From: Clavulina sp. PMI_390
Lineage: Eukaryota; Basidiomycota; Agaricomycetes; Cantharellales; Hydnaceae
Assembly (NCBI GenBank): GCA_015039315.1
Contig: WIDE01000086.1
Location: 62,001 to 126,000 of the forward strand
Reading direction: 5' to 3'
DNA length: 64,000 bases
How positions within the stretch are numbered: position 1 is the first letter of the stretch; the number at the start of each line of letters is the position of its first letter. Shown piece by piece: positions 46,293 through 58,785 of this stretch. The translations under genes and the position numbers were made by a program. The notes below the pieces were generated by a model that did not search any database, was not told where the DNA came from, and saw only the letters and a program-made list of their open reading frames with translations.

Positions 46293-47241
46293 GTTTCTCG
46301 ACGCAGACGCCGGAACCCCGGTGACTCCTACACAAACGTGAAACCCATTCTGATCTTCCAACATCAGACCGTTCGCGAAGCGGAACTACCTTCCTTGCGT
46401 GCGACCGCGCAAACACGCCGCGCCTCCTCTGATCAATCTCTATATCCATGCTACGCTTTCGCTAAGCGCTCGCTAACTAAATATTCTAATTCTGCGAACT
46501 ATCCCACCCTTCATTCGGCAAGCCCGTATTTCACTCTCCCCAAGTATCGTCTCGCCATAGACCTTACTTTCCGAGTATCATTCTTGAACTCTCCGTATTT
46601 CGCACTGGCAATGGTGCCTCACTTCCCTCTTTCGTTTCTTTATTTCCGCCTCTCCGTCGTTCCCTCATTATTACTGCATGATTCTCCAAGCTACACTTCA
46701 TTCCCTCACCATCGCAATACTCCAACTCAGCATCCCAGATTATTCTTTCTTGATATTCACTTCCTTGACCAAAAAGTCACAATACTACATACGACCTCAA
46801 TTCTGCATTCAGCATCATTCCCCACTCTTCGCATCATTCCCCACTCTTCGCATCATTCCCACATCATCTTGTTGTTTTCTTAATCCATTCCAATACCCTG
46901 TACTTTGTACAGATCTCTTTCATCACATTCTTCACTCCTTTGACTTCGTAGGTGTAGAAATTCACGGTAGTGGTTTGTTCTGCTTCACCCGAGTATGACT
47001 ACATCAAATCCATATGTTTTCTGGTATAACACGACTGAGAATCTCTGAGAGGTCTTCAACGTTGGATGCACACAAGTGTATCATTATACCGCCTATACGA
47101 AACTCAGGCTGGCGAAGCGCAACGCCCAGTGTATCCTGAATATAAAGGGTACGGGTTCTCGAAAGAGCAATGTGTTCGTCAGGGCTTATCCTATCGTCGT
47201 ACGACTCTGGAGAATGAAATATAGGGACGCAAGTAGCATCA
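46293..47241. other. Convergent intergenic region, pyrimidine-rich
   Basis: This 949 bp stretch lies between the RRM gene (+) and the F-box-like pseudogene (-). From about 46500 to 46960 the + strand is strongly C/T-rich, probably the 3' UTR. It contains the short tandem repeat listed separately. Confidence 0.55.
46813..46860 (+). repeat. 19-nt tandem repeat, about 2.5 copies
   Basis: The unit CATCATTCCCCACTCTTCG occurs twice in direct succession and is followed by the first half of a third copy. It lies in the pyrimidine-rich 3' flank of the RRM gene. Confidence 0.85.
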
Positions 47242-48904
47242 TCACTCCCCATAGTCCACCCCCTTCATGAGTTCATAGTAATGGATAAAAGGAACAATAA
47301 GACTTCGCACAGTTAACCCGAATATGAGCAATAGAAGGCAAAACTCACACATATAGATCCTTTCAGCTGTAGTTGAAGGGATTGTATCTGATGTGCGACC
47401 TCCACCGACAGCTCCGTATCAAAGCTTTCCCTACCTTTGAGAGTCAGATTCTTCAATGAAGGGATTGACTGTAACGTGTAGACGAGACTTTGTGGAATCC
47501 TCGTTTGCGCGAGGAACATGGGCAGATCTATATCATTGAGATCCAGCTCGAGAGAAATGAGATCTGTAGGGAGGAGGCCATCCAATCGGTGTCGAGCAGC
47601 GTCAATATCGCCACTACCCCTGTAGGAAGCGGAGATTAGAAGGAGACGAGCGGAAATGGAAAGTTTCTCGAGTGCCACGAATTCCGGTAATGTCTTCAAG
47701 AATGGCCCACGGTCAGCTATCTCCAACCAATCGAAAGGCTCCGCGTGTAGAGTGAACTCCTTCAATGACGGTGCTTGATTCTTGAGCCCCGGCAGAATGT
47801 CTGCGCGAGATAATGGGTCATAATCATTTCGATTGTCGGCGACTTCGTAGTGAAATTTTTCAAGATTTGAAGGTAGGGAGAGGATTTGATTGACAATATA
47901 TCCCGGGGCCATTGAGGACAATATTGATAAGCGAGTCACGGGGGAGGACTTTCTGAGGAGCGCGTGGCCAGCCGATGTCTTGATGAATGTGGGTTTGCCA
48001 ACCCTACCGCCCAGCGGTTGCTGGGCTGCTAAGTCAAGATCTGGCGAGATAGTGATGCCTAGATCCAACTGTGCCAATGTGGAGCCATTGGTTTCTTTGA
48101 GTTGTTCTCCTAAAGTGCCAATCGTAAGATCTTCAAGCGATTGCAACGCCAGGAATGGAACAACCGCCGACACACGGAATCCACCCTAGCAGAGAGTTAG
48201 AGCGAGTGGGAATTCAGGGATTCGTTACTCACCCCCATCCTATACCACCAAAGCGAAAGGGTTGATAGGGATTTAAGGCCTGCGGGTACGCCACCCGCAA
48301 AGCATCCGAAACACGATTTGGCAATGTGCTCTAGCTCATTTCCTGCATTGACGGCGAGAATTCGTAGTCTCGGGAGGAGATGAAGTAGAGTAATGAGAAT
48401 TCCGCTGGGACCTCCGCGAGCCACGAGGCCATTGTTCACCCCATAGGTAGGAAGAACCCGTAGTATGGGCTGCAGATCGCTGGCGACTGCTTCGCCGAAG
48501 CTGGAGAGTGACTGGCTGACTTCGTCGTCGTCGTATGCCACATCGGAACCGTCCATGAGAGCCTCGATATTCCCATCGAAGTCGCCCTCGAGCGAGGGGA
48601 TGGTGAGATTGTGAACGTATTGACCAAGCTCAGGACGCAGCGCAATTGCTCGGGTAAATTGGATAAGGCCATGTGACGGATGTCCAGTTCTCCATTTCGG
48701 AGGGATGTAGACGTTACGCTACAGAAGTATTTCCGCGATCGCTCGAGTCTGTCGCGACACGTACATGCAGCTCAAAAGACCCCCGTCCATATGGGCCAGT
48801 GCGCGATCCATGGTCAAAGGTGTCTCATTCTCATTGAAAGTGGGATCGAGAGCTTGGAGTATGTTTGTAAGGATTTCTGTAGGCAAATCAGCCCAGGCTC
48901 CCAT
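47242..48904 (-). pseudogene. F-box-like paralogue with one internal amber stop
   Basis: Exons 48233-48904, 47349-48185 and 47242-47262 are in phase 0, with the same intron positions as the + strand copies 30 kb away. It begins MGAWADLPTEILTNILQALD. Codon 62 is TAG (48719-48721), where the family has Tyr in the block EPLLYR; here it reads EILL-stop-RN. The frame beyond is open: FTRAIALRPELGQYVHNL, then LVARGGPSGILITLLHLLP, and in exon 2 VVPFLALQSLEDLTI. Exon 3 encodes GVDYGE. A single Tyr-to-amber change therefore separates it from an intact 509-residue gene, so the loss is recent, unless an assembly error or readthrough explains it. Confidence 0.72.
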
Positions 48905-51900
48905 GATGAACTACAATGCGTTTTGCCGTCCTGGAACGGCTGGGGTTTTGCTATGTTGTGGCACACTATCAGAGGCCCTCGATCCAAACTCAAGGGCCAT
49001 AGGCAGACCAGAATGAATGCTAAATTTCTGCTGTTAGCCCAGGATTTATCTCTCATGATCATAACAAATGAGAGATGCAGCACTTATCTAGAGAATATTT
49101 TCACCGCGATACACGGCCTTGACGCTGAACTCTGGTGTTTCGCAATCACTTTCTTCTCGCCATCTAATACCGTTCGTCCCCTCCACAGAGAATCACCTTG
49201 ACACGGGACCATATCCCTTGAATTCAATCAAACGACTATTTGATCATCAACCTGAAGAAGCTGAGCATGACGTCAGGCAGCTGCAGCACGTGAAACCAGC
49301 CCTGAAGCAGCATAGGATCGATTGGACTCTATGCATGGAGCCCACAGCTCTAATTCACAACACTGCATCGATACCTATCATACCCCTAAGATCGATTCAT
49401 AGTCTACATTCGTGCTTCGTGTTACCCATGTGAGTTTCAAGCGGGAACAGACAATGAACGCGAGCTTCGCATCTGGCGATGTCACCCAGCCCGCAAAGCC
49501 GCGTGAGAAGTGGAAAAGATGAGAGAAGATATTCTATTACGCTTTGTGTGTTCCAATGTTGAGAGGCGGTTGAAGTATTATGAAACGTTGCTGCGGGCAG
49601 GTCAGTGAGCGCCCAACTTACCTCATCGTCCTTACTGACGACCTGACCCTGACAATTTCAGGGAATTTATTACATATACCCATGAGCGGGGTGGCCAATC
49701 TGAGAAGTGATTGTTGGGCTCTGGCCACGGGGATTGGGACACCGAGCCTCCGAGGACGCCCGATGGGAAACGGCTGTGGTTTCGCATCCAGCCAAGAGCG
49801 ACGGAGATGTCTCATGAACAAGCCCTCGCGATGGGCTCTCAGCACCGTCGTGGCGTAGGGTGGTGGGTTGACAGGGATGACGGAGTATTGTTGGTTTGTG
49901 ACAGGGGGGCAGACCTGGCAGGGACCTCTCTATCACCCGTATAATAGTAGCTTAGGGCATCAAGCAGTTCAGCCAATTAGGTCAGTCCTATCTGCACAGA
50001 GAATGTTTTCCTAGAGTCTTGCCGACTGAGTTAGAAAGCCACGAATCTCATCGGAATCAATAAATTACACGACGCCGTGACGACCATCGACGGTGAGGGG
50101 CGCTGTGGCGGACCGCTGAATGTACAAAATAATTAAGGAATCTCAATTATCTTCTCTCGTTCTCGTTTGATGGTGGTGATGGTGATTTGTGTATGATGGC
50201 GCATAAGCTTGTTTCTTCTGAGCTCCACCCAAGAACGAATCCGACAAGCCCAGTAGGATGTAATAAATCTTGTCGCTATCTTGCACCACTAGCAATGCTT
50301 TTTCTCATAATGTAGCAGGGTTTTCTGTTGTCCTGTGCTCTGTGGTAAATGCACGAGACGTTTCAGCTACTGCCTTTTGCATCGGCTTGTTTCAGCCTGC
50401 CCGCTCGCACATCTTAGGGTTGGATTTGCTGAAGGATCGTCTGTTCGCCTCGCCTCGCCAGAAAGCTCCAGCCAATATAAAATTTAGGGCAGGAGCGACA
50501 TCGTTGTTGGTGACCTTCCCCTGTGATGATTGGCTTAGGAGTGAGAGCGAGCTCACCAGTATTGAAAGTTGAGAGGCTGCTTCTAGCACTGCAATTTCTT
50601 CCAGTTTAGGGTTGGTCATATGCCAGGTAGCAAGTGAGAGATCTCTGGCTCATTGATGGATACTCGTTGGCCACCAATGCAGGGATTCTCTCCTATGACG
50701 TTCTGACAAGTTAGGGTCTCAGCAAACCGAGTACAAATTGGGTTCAAGTCAGATTGAGGCACTATCAATCTGTCAGGCCTCATGAACATCATCGGCTTCC
50801 TCAAGGAGCCTCTGACCATCGCTCACTACAGATCGCCATGAGGACTCTTCGAGCACAGTGACTGGAAAGTACGATCCGCCGGGTCCGGCGAACGCTATTT
50901 GTATTTGCTCCAGATAACGAAGGGGGCGCAGCGTGGGAGATGTGGGTGCTTATCTGGTTTTTGGAGGTCGATCATAGACGATGAATTGTTTGTTCATCGT
51001 GCTAATCACACTCCGGCCACATGCGTCAGAGTGTTCTGTCAACATGGTTATGCTGATCATGGAAGAGGCTCTTGAACCACCAGAGTGTCAGGACCGACTA
51101 TCCCTTTGGGTGATTGAGGCCCACTCGTTTCTGAAGTGGTCGAGCTTGCTCTCGATGATTCAAGCACCTGCCCTGGTGGGAGAAAAGGCATGTGCCACTG
51201 CTTGCGTTCGCCGTTCGTGACTTCGCGACTCTACACCAAGGACACAACACACCCTCTCCTGCTCTCCTGCTTCCCCATGACTAAGAGAATGAAAATTGCA
51301 CGTCGTTCTGACCGCCGAGGTGTCCCACTCGTCCTGATCAATCGCCTTTCTCCCGCGCCTTGTTGCCCTTGAATGCGCCAGAGCCCTGCCACCCAGTTTG
51401 GAAGCGACTAGCTGTTTTCCACCCGCCTTTGGAGCCTTGGGGAGGCAGGGAATCGTGGCCTAGGCTCCTAACACCCAAGCTCTGAAGCGGAGAAGGATCG
51501 GTGGCGCTCGTACTGGAGTGGCGCGCCAATGCCGCAAATGTGGTCGAGACATCGCCCTGTACTATTTTCTGTACTGAAAATGGGGGATCCATTGAGCTAT
51601 TCTGTTTTGGAAGCTATCATCTCGTCTCTCTGCCTGGTTTAGGCTCCCTTTTTCGCGCTAAGGCCCAAAGCGCGTTGCCATTTTGGGGAATTTCCCACGC
51701 CAGAGTCAGCACATGTGTGGTTTCAACCCAATCCATTCCTCGTCAATATGAACCAGTACCGTAATGCAACCGTCTCGTTCCGGCAAAAGTTTCTAGGCTG
51801 CACGGAACCTCCGTCATCGTCTTGCCTTGGAACATCATCTGCTTCTTTCTATCGATACCTGCTGGCGAGGTCGTCTCCGTCCGTAGTGAATGCCAGGACA

Positions 51901-52300
51901 AACAGGATTGGATTACTCCCTGCAATCCCTGATCTACGCGCCCGCCGGCATAAGCAGGTCGACACTGCCCTCTACCATGCGGCCACTGCGTGCGCAGAAT
52001 GAAAGGTGCTATATGACGAGGAGCTTCTTGCTTATGCAAGCGGTCCGAGCTCTTCCAAACTCTCCCCACTGATTTGGGACTGGTGAGCGTTTTCGAGTTG
52101 GGTTGGTCTGTGCCTTTCACGCTGGAATGGAGAACAAGTTTGCTTACGGAAATCGCGACAGATCTGCCCACAGGACTGGGTGTTTCCCACTCACTATCGC
52201 ATGCTCGCATCCTCTCCCCAGCCATCTTTTGCTGCCACGCATCCTCCGCTCTCGAGGCTGGGCGCTACACTCTGGACAAACCCCCTAGCGTCTATATAAC
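48905..52300. other. Long intergenic stretch with dispersed repeats
   Basis: This 3.4 kb region lies between the divergently arranged F-box-like pseudogene and NCWWW copy 5. No gene was supported. About 49436-49860 resembles 57570-57930 (listed separately). A segment near 50950-51030 resembles 59462-59540, upstream of the NCWWW pseudogene. CTATATAA directly precedes the copy 5 ATG. Confidence 0.4.
49436..49860. repeat. Dispersed repeat, copy 1 (second copy near 57570-57930)
   Basis: Two patches align in the same order at both loci. One is TTTCAAGCGGGAACAGACAA (49436) against TTCAAGCAAAAGGGCAATGA (57585). The other is GGCCAATCTGAGAAGTGATT (49693) against GGCCAATCTGAGGAGATTCT (57812). Frames on the - strand overlap both but are broken. 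Probably a degraded gene or transposon fragment; identity unknown. Confidence 0.45.
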
Positions 52301-53599
52301 ATGCCTCGCATCTTTTCCACTTTGCTCCATCATCTCGCCCAGTACTTTTGGCCTGGGCCACCAGCCAAGATGGAATCCCCGATACCACAGATCCTGCGGA
52401 CCGACACGCTCCTCGAGACCGTTGTCAATGCCATCTTCAGGGATGTGATTTCCACTGATACTGTTACGGACGGTGTATACACGACGTCCCCTGATGTCTA
52501 CACTCATTACCGTTTGCGCCGTATCGCTGTCACCAGAAGTCAGCAGAGGTGGGGTGCATATCATCAAAGCCTCGTGCTTGAGGTCGAGGATGACGGCCCT
52601 CCGAACACTCCGAACAATGCGTCCAACTTTCATGTTCTCGTGGCCGAGCGACGCACTAGTCCACACGACGGAGGCAGTAGCAACAGTAACACCCGACCCA
52701 ACCCAGGTCGGAATCCGTCCAAAAGATCCTTGGACTGGACCAGCGACTACTTCCTCCCTCACGGAGCTGGGCGTGATACCATTCGGTGGGCCTACCAAAG
52801 CTCAACACAAAAGTTCGACTTCTGGACCAACACCACCTATCCCAACTGTCCCTTCCCCGTAACAGACGCCGTAACTTTTGATTTTGATGTTGAAAAGTCT
52901 GGCACTACCGCACGCCTAACACTTCATCAGGTCATCCTCTCCATGAGGGCCGTCTCGCTAGTTGCTCCCAAATACGAGTTTATGAGGGAGAACTGCTGGT
53001 GGTGGGCGCAGTCTGTTCTCTTCCTTCTCTTCCGTCTCCGCCACCAGAATCCGACCCTCACTGACGATGAGATCGAGAGGCGGGAAGACTTCTTCAGAAA
53101 GGTCAACAATCCCAGTATCGTGACAGATATCCCCGAGTCTGTTGGGCTCAGCGTCAACGGTCGTGGGCTGATATACGAAAGCGCTAAAAAAGCCCATCAA
53201 AATTATTTAGACCTCGTGAGTCTTGGCCATCATTCTTTATTTTTCATATCGCAAAGTCCCTTTGCTTCTCTTCTGCTACGCCACCTTCAAAGCGCTGACT
53301 CATTCTTCGTTTCATTCATTTTCCTCTCCTCCCCTCTCCAATCCCTTCTTCTACTCTAGGTTGTCGAAGCTAATGCTTCCCTGGAGCGGCACCATGCCCG
53401 TGCCCGTCTCCCCGCAGAGCGTGACGCCGCGAATGCCCGAGCCGACGCCGAGGCGCTGCGAGCTGAAGCTGAAGCCGAACGAGCCGAATGGAATGCTCGA
53501 GAGGCGTCTCGAGTCAATCAAGAAAATGAAGCCCTTCGAGCTCAACTTACAAAACTCGGCGTTCAGCCCTTCGACACTATGCTAACCACTTCCACATGA
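52301..53599 (+). CDS. NCWWW-family protein, copy 5
   Basis: Exons 52301-53215 and 53360-53599 (intron 53216-53359) give 384 residues. Start MPRIFSTLLHHLAQYFWPGP; CTATATAA abuts the ATG, so MESPIPQI may be the real start. Blocks: YHQSLVLEVEDDG (His88), FHVLVAERRT, DTIRW, VTFDFD, SLVAPKYEF and NCWWWAQSVLFLLFRLRH (Cys232). The second exon is a strongly charged coiled coil (LPAERDAANARADAEALRAE, NQENEALRAQLTKLG). It lies about 20 kb from the four - strand copies and in the opposite orientation. Its closest relative is the pseudogene at 60630. A 323 bp foldback element begins 211 bp after its stop codon. Confidence 0.75.
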
Positions 53600-53810
53600 A
53601 CTGGTGTTCAATGCAGTTGGGGTTTTCGGGCTCGTCATTCCTTCTTCCCATCATTTCAGCCTTCGTCCCACTCTTCCCGTCGCGAGCATCCTGCCTACCC
53701 GCCCGACTAATTCCTACACGTTGGCAATGTCACATCTGCTCTTCAGCGCATGACGACCCTCGTTCTTCCGTCTCTTCTGTCACGGCGCGCATTGGCGGCT
53801 TTTCTGCACG

Positions 53811-54133
53811 AGAACATTGGAAGAACATGATGCAAAATGTCGGAATATTTCTATCATGGTAGGGCGAAGATCATTGGGAAGGAACACTCTGGATGTTTTT
53901 CCAAATACACCAGTCAGAATGTTCCTGGGAGAGAACATTTGAAGAACATTGGCGGAACATGATGAGAATCAGCATGTTCGTGGCATGTTCTTGGGATGTT
54001 CTCCACAAGGAACATTCTGAAATATCGCTTTTTGTACATTCGAGAAACCATTTAGAATGATTGTCTGGAATGATTGGCGTCGGGAAACGGGGATGACATT
54101 CATACATTTCAGCTCATGTTCTTCCAATGTTCT
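53811..54133. mobile_element. Foldback/MITE-like element with 20-bp terminal inverted repeats
   Basis: The first 20 bases (AGAACATTGGAAGAACATGA) are the exact reverse complement of the last 20 (54114-54133). Inside, GAACAT or its complement ATGTTC recurs about ten times, in one orientation in the left half (near 53935-53962) and the other in the right half (near 53972-54002). The element could therefore fold into a hairpin. It has no coding capacity. No clear target-site duplication is visible, so the exact ends and superfamily are uncertain. Confidence 0.7.
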
Positions 54134-57100
54134 TGGGCAGAGCAGGCGCCGATGCGCGCTGTGTGTCGTATTATCTTACAATCATCTATCTGCATTCCGG
54201 TTGCATTTCCTCGTGTTATTCTTATTTTATTCCATTCTGCAGCATTGCTTCAGGCTACCTGCTCCACCTTCGACTGATCGTATTCAATTCTCCAAACCAC
54301 ATTTGTCCTCTGTTGTCCATCGCAGAATCCAAACCAAAACAGGCCATTCTAAGTTACTCATTCTTCCCTTTGGATTATTGCTATTGATATATGCGGATGT
54401 TTCGTTACATGACCAACCGCCCTCATGGCATGCAAAGTAGATCTTCGTTCGATTTGACTCGGTGGCTACTTGACGCGCAGGCTCAGGGGAAAATCTGGTG
54501 CGGCTCTTCCTGCTAATGGCAATTGAGACTGCCAGGCCGTTGATCCACGCTGGCGTCTCTCGTGAGCGCCAACCTTCAAGTTTCGAGGTTTCCAGTGACC
54601 ATGCTCCTTGCCGCTCGCCTCATGAGTGGAATGGCGCCTGAAGGAGCAGATCGTTATGACTGCTAGGAGTCCCATCTCTTGGATGATTTAGCCTCATGAG
54701 TAGCAAGCCTTGACCGCATTTCCAAAGAATCTCGCTCAGCTTATCAGCCCGTATGGTCCTTGCTAGGTGGTTATGTCCGTGGCTCTCTCCATTATTGTGT
54801 TGGTCTGTCAAGACTATCGTAACGCGGCCTGTTGATCAAACCACCCGACCAACATCAAGACACGCTTCAAGATCGACGCTGCTTGATGGTAGTAGTCACA
54901 TAGCTATATAATCATTAGGACCCAAGATTCGGTTATCCGGAATGTACAGGTGGGCCCTGTGTGCCCACCAGTGGGAATCCTGCGCACCTTCCGTAGAGTT
55001 CTCCTTGCTCGAATGGGAGATCCAAGCTAAGGTGTGGGGTAGTAAATCAACACTGCATGCTGAGTACAGTATGCACCAATATGGAAACGGTGTAGCCCCA
55101 GTTTGAGCGAATATAGGAAGAACACTGTCTCTAAAGCAGCAAAACGATACAATGTCCAAATTTGAGTGGACTGCAAAAAGTGATGCACTTCGACGTTAGA
55201 GTGACAATTTAGCACGATATCTGCTGTTACATGCGTGAAGCAACTCCGCCGGAGGAACGTTCCAGTTACTGTAATGAGCACGACTTAGGCTCTTACTTAT
55301 GGAAAACCGACATTTGGGCGGTCTGAACAGCTGAATGACTACCAGCGCTATTGTCGCTGGCTCAATCGTCACCTGCACGCACTGAATATGTGAGTGCTGC
55401 AAATAACTGACGCTCTGAGGCGGTGTGCCGTACGCTGCTGCAAATCACGTCATTTTAAGTCAAGGTGCACTGTGATTTGTAGGTCATGAGAAATCTGCGA
55501 ATCCAGGTCTGACCCTTCGGGAAAAGCCTTGCAGTCCCGAATGGGAACCTTACACATAGTTATTTGCCTCTGTATTTATGTGTAAAGTTTCTTGCGCTAG
55601 CGACCCAGGGTGCAGAGGGCCGGTCGCGTATTGGAGTAGTCGCTGCACTCTTATTTTCCTCGTCTTCCCGCGGGGAATCGCTGATTAGTCCTTCGTTAGA
55701 TACAATGCATACAACCATTCAAATTCAGAGGGAAGAGCGACGAGCAGCGCAAGTCATCCAAATCGGGTTGTGCTCACAGTGATTCTCCATTTCTATTGTC
55801 GGGCATTTTGCGAACCCCAGCCCAGACTCTGGGCCAGGAGACAAACACACCAAAATGAGCATTGGGGGTTCTACCAATAATTCCGCAGTTTGTTTTTGAG
55901 ATCATAACATAACGCTTATCGCCGGCTCACGTAGCATGGCCCACCACATATTTTTATGGCCTACAACGTGATTACCAGACAGAGTTCTCTGTGTGTAAGG
56001 TTACATCGACTGACTGAGTGTGCGTGGACCATATCTGCAAGCAGACTTACCCTTGAACGCGATTATATGTAGGCATGGGCGCTGGCTCACCCAGGGATGG
56101 CATCCCCACTTGCAGCTGATAGATTCAATTCCCTGAATGTAGTTAGAAAAAATTAGCGTCAACCAACAGCCCATGTCGTCTGGACCAATTATTGGGGTAT
56201 GCGAATATAGTAACCAATATGATCTCATGAGGGGTGGTGAGGCTAGAAAAAACAGCGAGGTCAGAAGGCCGGCCGAAGTCTGGAAAGAGAAGGGATATAT
56301 GTACCAGACAGCCGTGCTAGGAACATGAAGCAGTGAAAACCTGAGAGGAAAGAAATTAATACTCTATTTGTGGGAAGACCGATGAAAGGCGGAAGAGAGA
56401 CCGAAACGAGAAGGAAAGATGGAAGAAGAGCGATCAATTGATTTGGAAAGAGTACAACAGGAAGCCCAGGATGGAAATTCTTGGAGCCAACGGTGGTGAA
56501 GGGGGTTACCATTGCGAGGAGCCCAGGAGTTCGCCTTCTTTGACACGGTAGAATTTGCTGCTTCATATGGAAGCGAATTATAGTCAAAAGAGAGCCTGAG
56601 CTTAGTTGCTTCTCAACTTACTCTATGAGACGCAATCTGATCTCTGCCAGGATAAACCGCATTAGACGTTATATTGGCATGATGTGTTCTTCGGTCTTGT
56701 TTCCGTCATTATATAGTACAATATGTCTAAAAATCTGTCTTAATTGTGTCTGAAGCCTTCGGCAGGAGGATGGCGAGGATCACCCGTAGTAGTACCATAG
56801 CACCGAGACACTTACATCAAAGAGTTGATAACATTGAAAGCGACAGCTAGATAAACACGCCACCAGACGGATTTCTATTTGAGCATTGCCCAACTATGGC
56901 AGAGTGGGCGTTTAACTGAAGGCATCTGATATGCATGCTTGTCTTGAGGGGAAAGAGTGTGGACGTTTGGGCGCGCGCTATAGTTAATTGAAAGCAGCAA
57001 TGCGCAAGAATCGGTCGTCCTCGATGTTCTACGTCTAGGAGCTTTGAGAATCATAGCTATTTACTGCCATGGATATGGCCATTTTTCGAGGAAGGAGGTG

Positions 57101-58785
57101 ATGACGGGATGTGGATGACACAGTGATGTTGATTGTTTTGGAACTGACAGACGGGAGGTGATACATTATAAAGGCGCCGAAACGATCGTGTCGGGGGTAA
57201 TGTACGATCCAAGACCCGCCACAGAATGGCGGGAAAATGAGAGAGGAAGCACTAAGCCAGAAAGAGTCATTATGTGATTGTTGGCTATGATATTGAACTT
57301 CGATATCTGTGTTGCCTAACCTCTCTGGCACTCTGGTAGCTACGGTTATTTCCCCACATAGGGTTCATTTCACGTAGCCGCACATTCTTCTGCTTTCTAT
57401 AACGACTTCCTAATTATCTTGGCTGAAAATTGAACATGACAATGAAATCGGGTAAAGGCAGTCCATAAACTCTACCTTAAGGCAGCATAGAAGCGATTGG
57501 ATGTTCGGCAAAGCGCGAATTACATCAATCAGATCGAGCGCCCTGGCACCGATCTACGTCCAAATCGACGCTACTCACGTGAAATTCAAGCAAAAGGGCA
57601 ATGAACGCAACCTTCACTCCGGCAGCGATACCAAGGCTGCGTCGCCGCGCAGGCAGGATATGGCGTAGACGAATATACTCCATGGCCTTCCACGTGACAA
57701 TACGCTTCAAATGAGAAGTTGCCATAATCAAGCAACTTGCTTACCTCACTATTGTTTCCAACAGCCCCGGCTTGACAGTTACATTTAGGGAAATCATTAC
57801 CCATCGGTAGGACGGCCAATCTGAGGAGATTCTCGGGTGCTGGCCGCGGTGTTTGGGAGGCCGAAACTCCAAAGGGCATGCAATCGACGATGTATTTCAG
57901 CGTTCGATCCCACGGCAGGGTGACTGTTATGTAAGTATACACAAAAAGAAATTATACCTATTGGATTGTCGCTCCGCAGGGACAGGGCAGAGGTCACAGT
58001 ATGACAGGGTCCTTCCTACAAGGTAGCGGGGGCGAGTGCGAGTACCCGTCTCAGGCTCTCGTAGCCTAGGGTACTTCGGATGCCGGGGACCTTGTGCAGG
58101 TAACCACAGCAGCCAGTTCATGAACTAATAGATCGTCTTGAACGTCTTGCCGACCCTTGATGGAGAACGCGCAGTCGGATGCTGAATCCATGAAGCCGTT
58201 GAATGCATTGCAATCGTATTCCCCGTTCCCTGGAGTTTCGCCATCCAGCTTCCCTTGACAGCTCCAGAGGGATCCTATGGATCATACGACCGTTTCGGCC
58301 AGCAACGACGCCAGTTTTGGCGATGCCGCAGCGTCTTCCAGTGCCATACGCTATGTAGACCCCAAAGCTGTCCCACTTTTCACTTGAATCTACTTTCCAT
58401 GCCCGCAGCAGAGGGCCCACCCTAGGCGCCAAGGCTGGCAGCCCAAACACACTCAAACTGATTCTCTCTCGCGCTCTCTCTCTCTCCCAGCAGCAGAGGG
58501 TTTTGCTGGAAGCTCGCTTGTTCGATTTGCGAGTGCATTCTGGGAAAATGGGTCCGAATCTTGCACGATATCCTGAGCGGTGGAAGTCATCTCAGATAAT
58601 TGTGTCAGGGGAATAAGCCCGTCACTCTTAAAATTCGCTGCCGCTCCGCTCGGTAGGCGAGTTTCTGCAAACTGAATGGTTGAAGGGCAGCAAAGACATA
58701 AGGAAGATGTGGCTGTATCGCATGGATAAGTGCTCGTTGACCAACGGACGATGCAAAGAGTATCTCCAATAATTTCAAGGTCTTA
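54134..58785. other. Gene-poor stretch
   Basis: This 4.6 kb region has no supported gene. A (CT)n tract lies near 58466-58486. Around 58110-58460 the - strand has a moderately long frame with no recognisable motif. The second copy of the dispersed repeat lies at about 57570-57930. Otherwise probably decayed repeats. Confidence 0.4.
57570..57930. repeat. Dispersed repeat, copy 2
   Basis: Counterpart of 49436-49860, with two colinear similar patches separated by a similar distance. The - strand reading frames (for example MPFGVSASQTPRPAPENLLR) are not preserved in the other copy. Confidence 0.45.

Noticed and set aside
45489..46364. Long - strand reading frame (291 codons) opposite the RRM gene
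   Set aside because: Low-complexity arginine-rich product mirrored from Pro/Gln-rich sense codons; no domain, and the sense gene is well supported.
46813..46860. CRISPR-like repeat array
   Set aside because: Adjacent 19-nt direct repeats without spacers in a eukaryotic 3' flank; simple tandem repeat.
4777..48721. Recoding of UAG as a sense codon in this organism, suggested by three amber codons
   Set aside because: Housekeeping genes here use TAG as a normal stop (RPB6 ends in TAG at 38080-38082), so nonsense mutation is the simpler reading.
57950..58456. Possible gene on the - strand between repeats
   Set aside because: Frames change every 100-150 bases without convincing splice sites and no motif was recognised.
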